A DNA stretch of 64,000 nt from a virus. The notes under the pieces were generated by a model. The model had not been told where the DNA came from. It saw only the letters and a list, made by a program, of their open reading frames with translations, and searched no databases. Positions 38,341 through 49,400 of this stretch are shown one piece after another (the stretch's first letter is position 1; each line of letters begins with the position of its first letter). Location of the stretch: the IMG/VR virus record IMGVR_UViG_3300044710_000107, positions 1 to 64,000 of that record. One strand, written 5' to 3'. Position numbers and translations under genes: made by a program.

Positions 38341-38646
38341 TCAGCCCGGCGCTCGATCGGATGGTGCGGCGGCCTGCCCGTCATGGTACGGCGGAACGGC
38401 TGGACAGATATAGGACTTATCGAGCCTTTTGTTGATCGAGCAAAGCTCGGCCATCAACTCGCGGTGCGCCCAGTAGGCCGCGCGTTCGTCGTCCTTGAAC
38501 CGCTGCATGATCGCGCCATAGGTGCTTGTCGCCGTGATCGCGACGCCAACGACGGCGGCGATGAATGTTCCCAGTGTGGCCGCCGTGGACATCAGGCTGC
38601 CGAAGGTGAATCCGCGCCAGATCTTCACGCTGCTGCCGTCGCTCAT
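38341..38646 (-). CDS. Membrane-anchored 101-aa protein
   Basis: Short soluble head, one transmembrane helix (about residues 25-45, STAATLGTFIAAVVGVAI), then a charged tail with two Cys (AELCSINKRLDKSYICPAVP). An ATG at 38661 would add 5 residues. Its neighbours are all small membrane proteins of the lysis block. Confidence 0.5.
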   Translation of the reverse strand: MSDGSSVKIWRGFTFGSLMSTAATLGTFIAAVVGVAITATSTYGAIMQRFKDDERAAYWAHRELMAELCSINKRLDKSYICPAVPPYHDGQAAAPSDRAPG

Positions 38647-38699
38647 GTCGTCGTTTTCCATGCCGGGGTCATGGCATACCAGCGTGACAGCGCTGTGAA

Positions 38700-39122
38700 T
38701 TAAGTAGCCGGCTTGGCGATCAGCGACCGCAGCGCCACGACCTCTTCCGCCGTGAGTGCCGGCACCGGCGGCGGCTTCGGCTTCGCGGCCTCGGCGGCGC
38801 GATACTTGGCGATCGCTTCCTGCTTGGTCTTCGCGGTCACGATGGCCGGCGTCACCTCGTCCATCGGCAGCACGTCCCCGACGTTGGCCGTCGCGTGCTC
38901 GATCCACGCCATGTTACCCATCATCTGCGGGCCGTTCAGCATCGGCTCGGCGAGGGGGGACAACTGCGTCTGCCCCCACATCCGTACGAGCGTGACGGTG
39001 CCCGCCGCCACGGGGAACTGATGCGGTCCGCGGCGACCGACGAGGAACGACTTCGTCGCCACGGCGACGTGCCGCGTCGGTTCGTCGGAACCGGTGTAGT
39101 TGCCCTGCGTGTCGAATGCCAT
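38700..39122 (-). CDS. Unknown 140-aa protein, minor structural candidate
   Basis: Beta-rich (HVAVATKSFLVGRRGPHQFP, GTVTLVRMWGQTQLSPLAEP) with an Ala/Lys helical end (AEEVVALRSLIAKPAT). AAGGAT precedes the ATG at 39122. It lies between fibre-like and membrane proteins. No family is recognised. Confidence 0.5.
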   Translation of the reverse strand: MAFDTQGNYTGSDEPTRHVAVATKSFLVGRRGPHQFPVAAGTVTLVRMWGQTQLSPLAEPMLNGPQMMGNMAWIEHATANVGDVLPMDEVTPAIVTAKTKQEAIAKYRAAEAAKPKPPPVPALTAEEVVALRSLIAKPAT

Positions 39123-39127
39123 GATCG

Positions 39128-39814
39128 TTATCCTTGTGACTCTACGAAAACATAACCGACCCCGGCGACGGAGGTCTTCCACTCGGCGCCGAGCTGGTGA
39201 GGATCGGCGGTTGGCGTGTTCTGGTGGATGATGACGCCATTGGCAGACCCGGTGCCTGGCCCCATGATGATACTGCCCCCCTGCGTCGAACCGTCACCGC
39301 CGTAAAACGACCAGTTACCACCGATGTTGGTTACGGCACCACTGGCCTTACCCGCTCTGCCTAGGAAGTATCCGCCTTGAGCTTCTAAGGTCGTGGACGG
39401 CATCGACTCAAATTGAAGGTAACCGTTTGAAGCATAAGCCGATCCGATAAATGCCTCATCATTGCCGATAACAAATGAGGATGGGGTGACGGTTCCGGTA
39501 GCATTGGTGTTTGTCACCGGCCCACCATATATTCCATCGAGAGAGCCGCCGACGTTACCCGTGCTACCCTGGGTAACGGAACCGCCATAAATAAAGACCG
39601 ACCCCGGCGTTCCTCCATCTGGGCCTGCCGCGCCGGCACGCAGGAGTATACCTAAGCCATCATTCGTCCCCGTCGCCGCCGGCTGGTTAATCTGCCCCTG
39701 CGGCCGCTGGAAATTCGTCGCCGTGGTGCCGTCGTTGGTGATGACGGCGTCAAAGACGGGCGCAAGTGGCGGGTTCGCCAGCGTTCCCATCGCGGAGATT
39801 TTGGTGTCGGCCAT
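39128..39814 (-). CDS. Tail-fibre-like structural protein, 228 aa
   Basis: Begins MADTKISAMGTLANPPLAPV, a start shared by many phage tail-associated proteins (K-I-S-A-L/M). The rest is Gly/Thr-rich, beta-repeat-like sequence (GSVFIYGGSVTQGSTGNVGG) with an end similar to fibre tips (YVFVESQG). Likely a fibre or spike component. Confidence 0.6.
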   Translation of the reverse strand: MADTKISAMGTLANPPLAPVFDAVITNDGTTATNFQRPQGQINQPAATGTNDGLGILLRAGAAGPDGGTPGSVFIYGGSVTQGSTGNVGGSLDGIYGGPVTNTNATGTVTPSSFVIGNDEAFIGSAYASNGYLQFESMPSTTLEAQGGYFLGRAGKASGAVTNIGGNWSFYGGDGSTQGGSIIMGPGTGSANGVIIHQNTPTADPHQLGAEWKTSVAGVGYVFVESQG

Positions 39815-39820
39815 CTGCTG

Positions 39821-40018
39821 TTACTCCAGAAGGATTGCGCCAGAGCCGTTTTCGAGCGCGATGTGGCCTGCTCCGCTCTCAAGCTCGATGTAGTTGCCGC
39901 TCGGCGGAGGACCGCCGCCGCCGTTCGGCTGCTGCGCGGCGAGTGTGATGTTGTAGGCGACGGGCCCATCGCTCCACATGATGCCCTGGCCCAGCGTGAC
40001 GGCGAGGATCGGGGCCAT
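39821..40018 (-). CDS. Unknown 65-aa protein
   Basis: Beta-rich N-terminus (PILAVTLGQGIMWSDGPVAY), a Gly/Pro linker and repeated ELESGAGHIALENGSG. Probably a small structural protein, given the fibre-like neighbours. Confidence 0.45.
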   Translation of the reverse strand: MAPILAVTLGQGIMWSDGPVAYNITLAAQQPNGGGGPPPSGNYIELESGAGHIALENGSGAILLE

Positions 40019-40021
40019 GGC

Positions 40022-40276
40022 TCAGAACAGATTGTAGTAGGCGCCGACGGTCGCGGTCCCGACCGTCGCCTTGCTGACGGCAAACGGATAGATATTGTCG
40101 CCGACGACCGGGTTGACGACGATCGTGGTGCCGCCGGCCAGCGTGAGCGTCACCGTGCCGGCGCCAGTCGCGGTAATCATGATCGCGCGGCCTGGTGCGC
40201 CGGTCGTATTTTCGGTGAGCGCGTAGGCGTTAGTGACCGGAGGTGGTGTCCATCCGCCAGTGCTGGCGAGCGTCAT
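40022..40276 (-). CDS. Unknown 84-aa beta-rich protein, structural candidate
   Basis: The repeating pattern AIMITATGAGTVTLTLAGGT, then VVGDNIYPFAVSKATVGTAT suggests a small all-beta domain. The segment D-N-I-Y-P-F-A-V-S-K-A occurs in phage structural proteins. It precedes the tiny and giant genes in the operon order. Confidence 0.5.
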   Translation of the reverse strand: MTLASTGGWTPPPVTNAYALTENTTGAPGRAIMITATGAGTVTLTLAGGTTIVVNPVVGDNIYPFAVSKATVGTATVGAYYNLF

Positions 40277-40364
40277 GGGGCTGCTCCATCGGGTCGCGGA
40301 TCAAGCCGAAAAACCCGACCGGCGGACCAAGCGCCAGCCCCACAGACAGCACCGTAGCCGGTTT

Positions 40365-40469
40365 TCAGGCGGTTGGGAACCGGTCTCGCAATGTTGTCAC
40401 GATCCAGACCAAACCGCCGAGCCAGATCGGCAGGTAGGAAACGAAGATCTCGACGGCGAGTTGCTTCAC
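40365..40469 (-). CDS. 34-aa single-pass membrane micro-protein
   Basis: GTG start overlapping the giant gene stop (GTGA at 40466-40469). The peptide VKQLAVEIFVSYLPIWLGG continues LVWIVTTLRDRFPTA, a single transmembrane helix with a basic end. Nearby non-coding space to 40276 has only a 40-codon frame (40352-40230) with weaker support. Function unknown; it could act in DNA ejection or lysis. Confidence 0.5.
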   Translation of the reverse strand: MKQLAVEIFVSYLPIWLGGLVWIVTTLRDRFPTA

Positions 40470-43400
40470 GGTGCGGCCGGTCCGAACACTCGGCGCTGCT
40501 GTTCCGGCGTGCCGTAGAGCATCAGGTCCCGCAGTTGCCGCTTGCTGACAGTCGGCTGAACGGTCTGACCGAAAATGTATCGCTGCATGCCGGGCTCGAT
40601 GCCGAGTTCCGTCATCTTGGCTGCTGCCGCTTCGTTGTCACCGCGGCGGATCATATCACGGATGCCGGGCATCGCGCGCTGCACCGAGAATTCATGGGAC
40701 TCGCGCGCTGCGGCCATCTCGCCCAGCGCAGGGCCGCCCGGGTATCCCTTGGACACCGACGTGCCAAGGCCGGCCGCTGCCGTTTCCCCGAGCGCGCGGC
40801 CAAGCCCCTCGCGCCCCTCGTAGGCGCCGGCGAGCCGCGCCGCCCACGGGAACGTGCTCGACGTGACCGAGCGCGCCAAGCCGCCGACAGCCTGCGCAAC
40901 CTCGGTCGGCGCGTCAGCCATCGGGTCGTAGAGCTTGTGGCCGAAGCCCTGGTCGTTGGTCGCCAGTTCCCACATCGGCCGCGCGAACGGAGACATCATC
41001 CGCTTGGCCGTATCGAGCGGCCGCACGAAGTAATCGCTGATGTCCTCGGCGGTCTTGCCGGTCGGGTTGCGCATGTAGATGCCGGTGCCGTCCTTGTCGA
41101 AACCGATCAGGATGCGGTTCCGCTTCTGCGGTTCATGGTCGTAGAGCGCCGACAGCGATTCGACAACGCCGAACGGGTTGAGCGCCTGCTGCGGATGCTC
41201 GATGAGCCGTTGCGCCTCCTCCACGAGGCGGCGCGCGTAGCCTTGGCCTTCGGCGCCGAGACGCTGCCACACACTCGCGCCAGCAGGCAACTGCTCCTGT
41301 TCCTGGCCGAGACCGAGCATGGCGTTCAGGCCGCTCTGAATGAGGCTGTTGCCGATGTAGTAGAGCGCCATGTCCATCAGCAGCACCGAGATGCCCTTGC
41401 GGCGCGCCAAGCTGTTCGCCAGCTTCGCCACCGCCTCGCCGTGCTCGCGCAGCAGTTGCGAGCGAACATCCCGCGGCAGGCCCAGGAAGGCCGATTTGAC
41501 GGCCGCGAGGTTGCCAAGCCGGTAGGATCTCGAGAACAGCAGAATGTTCGCCCAGGCGCGCGCGGCCTGCGACATCGCCTCCCGCGGCAGCGCGCCGGCA
41601 TAGATGTTGGCGAAGTTGGCGGCGATGCGGGTCGCGGCTGTCTGCGGCATCCCGGCGTCGGTAAGGTACTGCTCGAAGTCGAGCGCAAGGCCGACCTGGA
41701 TGTTCTGGACCTGGTCCCACAGCAGCGTGCCGTGGGTGAAGTCGCCGAGGCGATCGACGGCGCGCAGCACTGCGGCGCCGGCGCGTGGGTCGAACAGCCC
41801 AGGCACGGCGGCGAGAATCTTCGACGTCCAGGACCGTCCAGGCGCCATCTGCGGATCCTCGATGATGCCGGGCAAGTCGCGGAACCCCATCGTGCGACCG
41901 ATCGGCGCCATTCCGCCGAGGATGAGCCGCCGCATCGTGGCCGGGTCCTGCTTCATCGCATTGCCGAGCCGCATGACGCGTACGAGGTTCGGCGCCGCCG
42001 GGAAGGCGCGGCCGGCGATCACGCCAAGGTGCGCGACGCCGTACATGATGCTCGTCATCATCCGGCCCTTGAGCGACATCATGCCCTGGTAAAGCGCCTC
42101 GCCGGCGCGACCGACGACGCCAGCGGCGCTCTCGTGCAGGATCGCCTTCAGCGGGCCCTCGAAGTCGCTGCGGACGTAGATCGGAACGCGCTCGAAGATC
42201 ATGTTGCCGTCGGCATCCTTGACAGGCCCGAAGTGTCCCTCGGCGTCGGTGCCGAACCGCGGCCGCACCGTCCAGAAGGCCGGGTTGCCCTTGATGGTGA
42301 ACCAGTTGAACTCCTGGCCATCCATCATGGCGCGCTTGCGGTTCGCCGCCTGTTCGGTCTCCTCGGTGGTAAGGTGCTTGCGGTGGATGAGCTGCGGCGT
42401 GGTGGTGCGGAGGTTTGTGCCGAACGTGCGGAAGTCCTGCGGCATGCCGCCCTCTCGGACGGTCGCCTGCCCGGTGCGGGCGCCGGCAGCCTTGATCTGG
42501 CCGATCAGCGCGCGGCCGGCGATGGCCTGGCGCAGCCGCATGGTCGCCAGCGGCAGCGTCAGCATGTTGCGCACCACGGCCGCGCGCGCGCCTTCACCGC
42601 CTTGGCCGAACGGGTGCATGACGCCCTCGACCATGTCGACCACCATGCGCGGGGCGTAGCTCGGCAGCCCTTCGGCCTCGGTCATGCCGACCTTGCGGGC
42701 CTGCGCCAGGGCGTTCTCGGCGTCGGCCTGCCACGCCTTCACGGCAGCCTGCTCGTCGGGCCGCAACGACGCCACGCCGCCTTCCTCCAGCGGCTTGCCG
42801 GTTTCCTGGATCGCGACGCTGTCGGCGTCGGCGGCGTCCCACATTGCCTTGAGGCGGTCGGGCTTGAAGGTGTTGCGGCCCCAATCGATGATCCGGTTGT
42901 AGTCCCAGGCGATCCAGCGGGTGAGGTTCGCGTACTGCTTGGCGATCGCCCTGGCTTCGTCGCTGGCACCGCGGGCCGCCATCGGGGTGATCATCATCGT
43001 CACGGTGTCGTTGAGATCGCCGAACTTCTCCGCCGCCGTCGAGAGCGCCGCGCCGACATGCGGGATGCGGGCCAGCCGCGTCGTCATGTCCTCGGCAGTC
43101 CGGATCGGCGGCTGCGCCTCTGGCCTGTCGTCAGGCCCGGGCACGTCGGTTGGGCGGCGGCCGAATGCCAATCCCTCGCTGATCTCGCCGGTGATCTGGC
43201 GCTGGAGGCCAGCGGCGTAATCGCGGGCAAATGTCGCCGCAGCGTCCTTGGTCGCATCGGTTGCAGCGATGTCCCTGACCGGGAAGGTGCGGACGATGGC
43301 GCGGCCGGCGATCTGCTGCGCACGCGACCGTTGCGAGAAGTCGGGCGTGACGACGTGGAACTCAGGGCCATGCTGCTCGACCCACGCGAGCGGGTGCGTC

Positions 43401-46400
43401 TTGGCGAACTCGCGCATGCGGCCAACGCGCGCCGCCAGTTCGCGGTCGGATAGTGGACGGCGCCCCGCAGCAATCTCGGTCGGGTCCCGCAATCCCCACG
43501 CCCGCGCCGCTTCCAGGCTCTCGCCGACGGTCTGCGGCCCGACCGGCTCCATGCCGCTGCCTGGCTCGCGGGCGCCGACCTCGCCGCTCTGCACGCGCCC
43601 AAACACGTCCTCGGCGGTCTGGAATCCGCGCCGCGCCAGCATGTTCCGCAACCGCGCCAGGAACGCTCGCAACTTGGCGATCACGCGCGCCATGAGGCTG
43701 CCCTTGGGCGGCGCCGGCCCGGTCAGGTGCACGCCGGTCTCGTCGGCGATCGCTTCCTCAAGCTGTCCGACGTGGCCGAGTTCGGGATACCGCGCGCGGA
43801 CGCCGTGCTTCTCGATCCAGTTGCCGCGCTCGGCCGCCGCCTCCAGCGTCGACCACTCCTTCCCGGTGAACACGCCCAGCCGCTTCAGCGCGTGCAGCAC
43901 CTCGTGGCTCATGTTCTGCGCGAACCGGCCGGGCTCGATCGCCGCCCGGATCAGCCGGCCGATCGCGTAGCCGAACACCTGCTCGGTGTGGCCGTCGGGA
44001 AACTTTACGGTGAAAGCGTGGTGCGCGGCATCGTACGCCTCGATTTGAATGTGGCCGCCGGTCATGGCGCGCGCCGCGTCGATCACCGCCTGGATGGCGT
44101 GCGGGTGCGGGTAGTCGGGATGGCCCGGCATCTGACCGCGCTGGAACGCGATGCGCGGATTGTTGGGATCGAACGTGCCGACATTGCCCGTCGCCGACTT
44201 CACCTGCACGTCGTCGAACGGTATCCAGACGGTGTGCGTCTGACCGCCGAGTTTGCCCCCGGTGTCTTTGATTCCATCGTAACCATGCGCCCGAAGCGTC
44301 TTCGTCACCCAATCAGGGATGCTCGTCCAGGCGTGGCTAGATTTGCCGGTCTCGATGTCGTCCAGCAATTCGCGCACCCATTCACGCGGGTCGCGCCGGT
44401 TCTTGTCCCAGATGTCGCCGCCGCCGTTGCGCGGGTCGAACCGCTGCCGGCGGGATGCCTTGTCGAGCGCGGCAACGAGCGGCTGCGGGATGGCCGATGT
44501 GTCGAGCGGGCGCTGGATGGAGAGGAAGGTCGGAAACACCGCCGGCATCGTCGCGTGCGGATCGTGCATCTCGACCGGGACATCGACGCCAGCCGCGCGC
44601 AGCACGTCGTGGAACTTTTCCTCATCGTTGTAGAGGACGCCGCCATTCAGCCAACCCTCGATGAGAGCCTTGAAGGCGTTGCCGTGGGCGCGCTTTAGTT
44701 CGTAATCGTAGTTGCCGATCCCGGTCAGGCGCCCTTCCGGCGCCATAACAATGTTTCGATCGTCATCGTACGTGACGCGCGGGGCGAGGCTGGATATCTT
44801 CGCCTTCTGCTCTGGCGACATGGACCACCAGGCGCGATCCAGCGGAACGGCGGCCCGCGCGCCCTTCGGCTTGATGCGGAACCACGTCTCGTAACTGGCA
44901 TCTTCATTCGTCAGGCTCGTGTCGGACTTGCTGGCCGCGTAACTGCTGGCGATCGCCGGGTCGTCGGTGAAGAACGCCATCGGGCCAGACGTGGCGCGCG
45001 CGCTGCGGAACCGCCCACCGACGCGGTCCGGGCGCTGCGTGCCGTGATAGACGACCAGCGGGCGGCCGGTTTCGTCCACCACGGCGCTGTTACGGAACCA
45101 GCTTTTGAATTCCGGCGTCTCGACCTGAGCGGCTGGGGCGACACCGCGTCGCCCGAACAGCGGCTTCTGCTCCGGCGGCTTCGGCGCGAACAGACCCTCG
45201 TTTGCCGGCTTCTGCTCGCCGGTCGGCAGCAACGCCCCGCGGCCAACCTGATCGCGCGCAGCCTGCGCCTGGACGGCAGACGGCTCCATGCCGGGCATGA
45301 CGGCTTGGCGCTCGTCGGTGCGGAGGGCGGGCTCGGGCGCGGGGCGCTGGGCTGGCGCGCGCGGGGCTTCGCCGAAGAGAGGCGCGCCGCTCGCCGGAGG
45401 AAGCGGCGGCTTGCGCTCGGCTAGTCCTCGAACCCCAACTTCCTGCGTTCCGCCAGGGGCATGCGGTGGCGCGCCCTCAGATAGCCCCGGACCTCCGCCA
45501 CCGCGTTCTTGACCTGCGGATCGTCTTGTTCGGGAATCGTCAGCAGATCGCGCAAGGATTCTCGCAATTCCTTCGTCTGCGCTAGCGGCGTCGGGGTGTC
45601 GATGATCCCCCACATTGTAACCTCCACGGACGGCGGCTTGAGCGACGCGGTCGGCAATTGCCGCAACATGGGGCGGCCGCGACGCAACTGCAACATAATC
45701 GATGAAGCCGGCGCCGTGCAGGGCGCGGTTGATGGTGTCCCACAAAACCGGCTCAAGTTCTTTATTTGTGGCCTCGCCGCGCCGGATCGCCAGGAGAAGC
45801 CCGTCCGAGACGGTTCCCTTCGCCCTGATGCCGCCCAGCATGATCGCGTTCGCGATGGTGCTCTGCGTGTGGGCTCGGCGATCGACTGCGGGGCCTAGGG
45901 ACGCGGCATAAAGCGAACCGTCGTGGCCCTGTGCGACGATGCCACTGACGCCGGACAACGACAATTGATACACATCATTCGAGGAAAGCGAACTATTGTT
46001 CGGGTGGTTGTGTTGGAAGACGAGCGCCCGCGACGGGTCGGTCGCAATGTCACCGAACCCGGGCGGAAAATCGACGCTCCTTGCGCTCCCCGTGGTATGC
46101 GCCATGACGACCGCATCAAGGTGCGGGTCGTACGCCGTCAGATATTCATGGCCGGTCTCGCGACCGCGTTCCAGCACGTACCGACCGGCTAGGACCGCGG
46201 GTGACACGCCAGGATTTTGCTCCGCGAACCGGGCGAAGTCCTCCGCTTCGCTGCCGATGACGACGCCTTGTTCGGCCAGCCTGCCGGTCGCCTTCGGCAT
46301 TGTGGCCGGCGTTTCGAGGAAGAGCCGTCCTTGGCGTTCATCCTTGATCGGCGGCTGTGCGAGGCGCCCGACGGCCTCAAGCATGCCGCCCTGGACAGCA

Positions 46401-49400
46401 GCGGCTATTGGTCCTGCTTCGCCTTCCGGCGCAGGTCCGACGCCGTGTCCATAAGCGCCTGCCGATACGCCTGGACGTGTTCCGCCTCGCTCAAGTTCAC
46501 GGGCTGCTGCGAGGAACGAGTGGGCGATCTTGCCGACATCGCCTTGTTTCCCGGCGGCGAGTTGCCGGGCGGCGACGTTGAGGGCGTCGGAGTAGGGACC
46601 AACCGTGGTCGCGTTCCGCCCGATGGTGTCGAGGAGCCGCTCACTCGCCGTTTTCCCTTCAACGTTGGCTTTGCCGGCCAGGATATTCCCGGCCGCCGTC
46701 AAAGTCTCTTCGCCCTTCACTGTAGCACGAAATGCCGCCGCCGCGCTGCGGAGAATCTTCATCGCGGCGTCCAGCACCTTGGCGCGCTCCGGGACCAGCG
46801 ACCGGGCGAAGGCTTCCTCGCCGAACAGCGTCGTCTGCGCGCCTTGCAGGAACCCGCCGTTGCGGATGTCCGCGATCATGATCCGGGCCTGATTCGCGTT
46901 CGCCGGTTGGCCGCGGGCGAGCGCATCGAGCGCCGCCATCTGCTCGGCAGGCTCGGCGATCACCGCGCCTACCATGCCGGCATACTCCGGCGGCACGATC
47001 CCATTCTCGACGGCGCCAAACGCCTCGGGCGAAAGCTGCGCCAGACCGCGTGCCTGCTGCACGATCATCTGGTGCGGCGGCAGTTCCGGCAGCCGCATGC
47101 TGTCAGGGAAGGCATTCTTAGTCCGCAGCACCCGGGCGGCATCGAGCGGCGTTCCGCTGCCCTCGGCGATATTCTGGTAGGCGCCTAGCGCCCGCATGTA
47201 CTCCGGCGTGTAGCCATCGGCCTCGCGGTAGACCCGCGCCGGCAGTTGCACGCCCTGCTGGCCGGCCGCCTCCGCGCGCTGTGCGAGATCGAGCCGCTGA
47301 TGGCCGTTCACCACCACGTTGCGGCCATCGTTGGTCTGCCAGACCGTGATCGGGTTGGCGAGCGCCGGTTCCCAAGTCGAGTGCCCGGACAGCGCTCCGG
47401 TGACGCCGCGCTCGTCACTGGCCTTGAACTGCATCACCGCCGGGTCGATCGTCAGCTCAGCCGGCGTGAACATCGGATAGCCCTGGTCGCGCGGCTCTGA
47501 CGGTTGAAGCGGCGGAACGCCAGGAACCGACGATGGTAGCGCAGCGACGCCAGCCCGGCGCGCGGCCATCTCGTCCATCGTGATCGGCCGGCCGATGGCG
47601 GCGATTTCCTCGGTCTGTTTCGCTGCAGCGGCCTTCGCGCCGATGCCGTCCTCCCGCATGATCTGCTCGACCGTGCGGATACGGGTCGGCGGGGCCGGTG
47701 CTGGCGGCTGCGCACCCTCTGCCGCTGTTTCCTCGGTCCGCTCGCCAGCCACGGCTTCGGGCGGCCGCACCGCCACAGCGCCACCAGGCGGCGTCTCGGC
47801 CTTCACCGTCGCCTCGGCGGCCGGGACGGCCTGCGGCGATGCCAGCGTCTCGGCCACCACGGCGCCGGCGGCATCGGTACCCTGGACCACCACCGGATTG
47901 CCGGACGCGACCGCCTCGCCCTTCGTCTCGGGGTAGCCGAGCAGCCGCGCCATCAGCGGGTCGGTCACCGTGGGGGCGGAACGGAACTGATCGGCCTTGG
48001 CGGCATCAGTAGCGAGGAAAATGCCCTCGGGGCGAGAGGCGATATGTAAACCGTCGATCACCGGCAGCCTCGGCAGCGGCGTGCCGGCAGCGAGGAACAC
48101 CGCGTCCTTCGGGTTCTTCGGGTCCGCCAGCGCGGCGATCTGCGCGTGGATATCGGCCGCCGGCTCGGGAACTGTAGGGGGCACCGGCGTCTCGGCCGGC
48201 GCCGCTGCGGTCGGCGCCGGTGCACCAGCCGCCACGGCTGCGGCGAGATCTTCGGCCGACCCTGGTGTCGGAGGCGCGGCAGCGGGGCGCTGGCGCCGTT
48301 GCGGCCGCGGTGGAGGAGCCGCGCTTGGCGCGGCACCTCCAGCGGCAGGTGCCCCAGGCCCCGGCAAGCCAGGGGGAGCGCCTGGTTGCGGTTCCTCGGC
48401 CGGCGCTGCGCCAGGCGGCGAGCGCGGCGTTCGCGGCGGTATCGTCGGCATCGGCTGAAATGCCGTCCTGAGCGTGCGGGCGAATGCCGCGCCGACTGGG
48501 ATCGCCATGCCGGCGACGAAGCCCTCGGCGCCAGCCTCGCCAATACCCTGCGTGAGCGGCCGCTCAGGCTCGTAGGTGTTTTTCGCCACGTAGTTGTCGA
48601 GGAACGTGCCGAGGCTGTTGAAGCCGGCGAACTCGACGCCGTGGCGACCCATGTTCACGAGGGTGCGCAGCGCACCATCCCGCAGCGGCGCAGGCAGCGC
48701 ATCGAGCGCACGGAAGACGGGCGTCACCATCAGCGTGCCCTGCATCGCCGCATTTTCAAGCGCCGCGCGGTCGGCTTGCTCGGGCGTGGCGCCATGCGCC
48801 TGCGCGTCGCGGAACGTGCTGTCGTAGCTCTGGGCGAAGATCGTCGATGCGACGATTCCAGCACCGACTTCAGGCTGACCCGCTGCCGTCGCAAGTCCGG
48901 CACCGAGGACGATCGGGGCCATGCCGGTGACCATCTGGGTCGCCCGCGTGCCGAAGCTCTCTCTCTCGGGGGCGATCGGGAAGGTGCGCTCGCCATATTC
49001 GGTCAGCGCGGCACCAGCGCGCGTGAGCGCGGTTTCAGGGAGCGGAAGCGGGGGTGCCGGCAACCCGCGCTGCATGTCGCCCAGCCCGATCGGCCGCACT
49101 GCGGATGCGCCTGCGACATTCGCCTGGTGCTCGCCGGTCAGAACGGGTGCCGGCTCGCCGCCAGCTTCGCTCGGGGGCGCCATATTGAAGCCGGGCAGCC
49201 GCACCGCTGGCGCGCCACGGGGGCCGTAGGGGACTTCGGCGATTGGCTGCCCGGGTGGGGATGGCTTCGCTTCTTCTCCCGGCCCCGCCCACACAGGCTG
49301 CGGCGGAGATAGCGGCACATTCACATCAACTCGCGGCGGCACGGCGGTGTTGAGGAATTCCTGAAGCTGCGCTCGCGCGTCTGCTCGCTGACTCGCGTCC

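Noticed and set aside
40230-40352. 40-codon GTG frame between the 34-aa gene and 40276
   Set aside because: It overlaps the start of the 84-aa gene and has no ribosome site; hydrophobic start but poor support.
40373-43453. 1,026-codon open frame on the plus strand
   Set aside because: Antisense to the giant protein; Arg/Gly/Ala/Leu-rich composition from GC-rich third positions, no domain.
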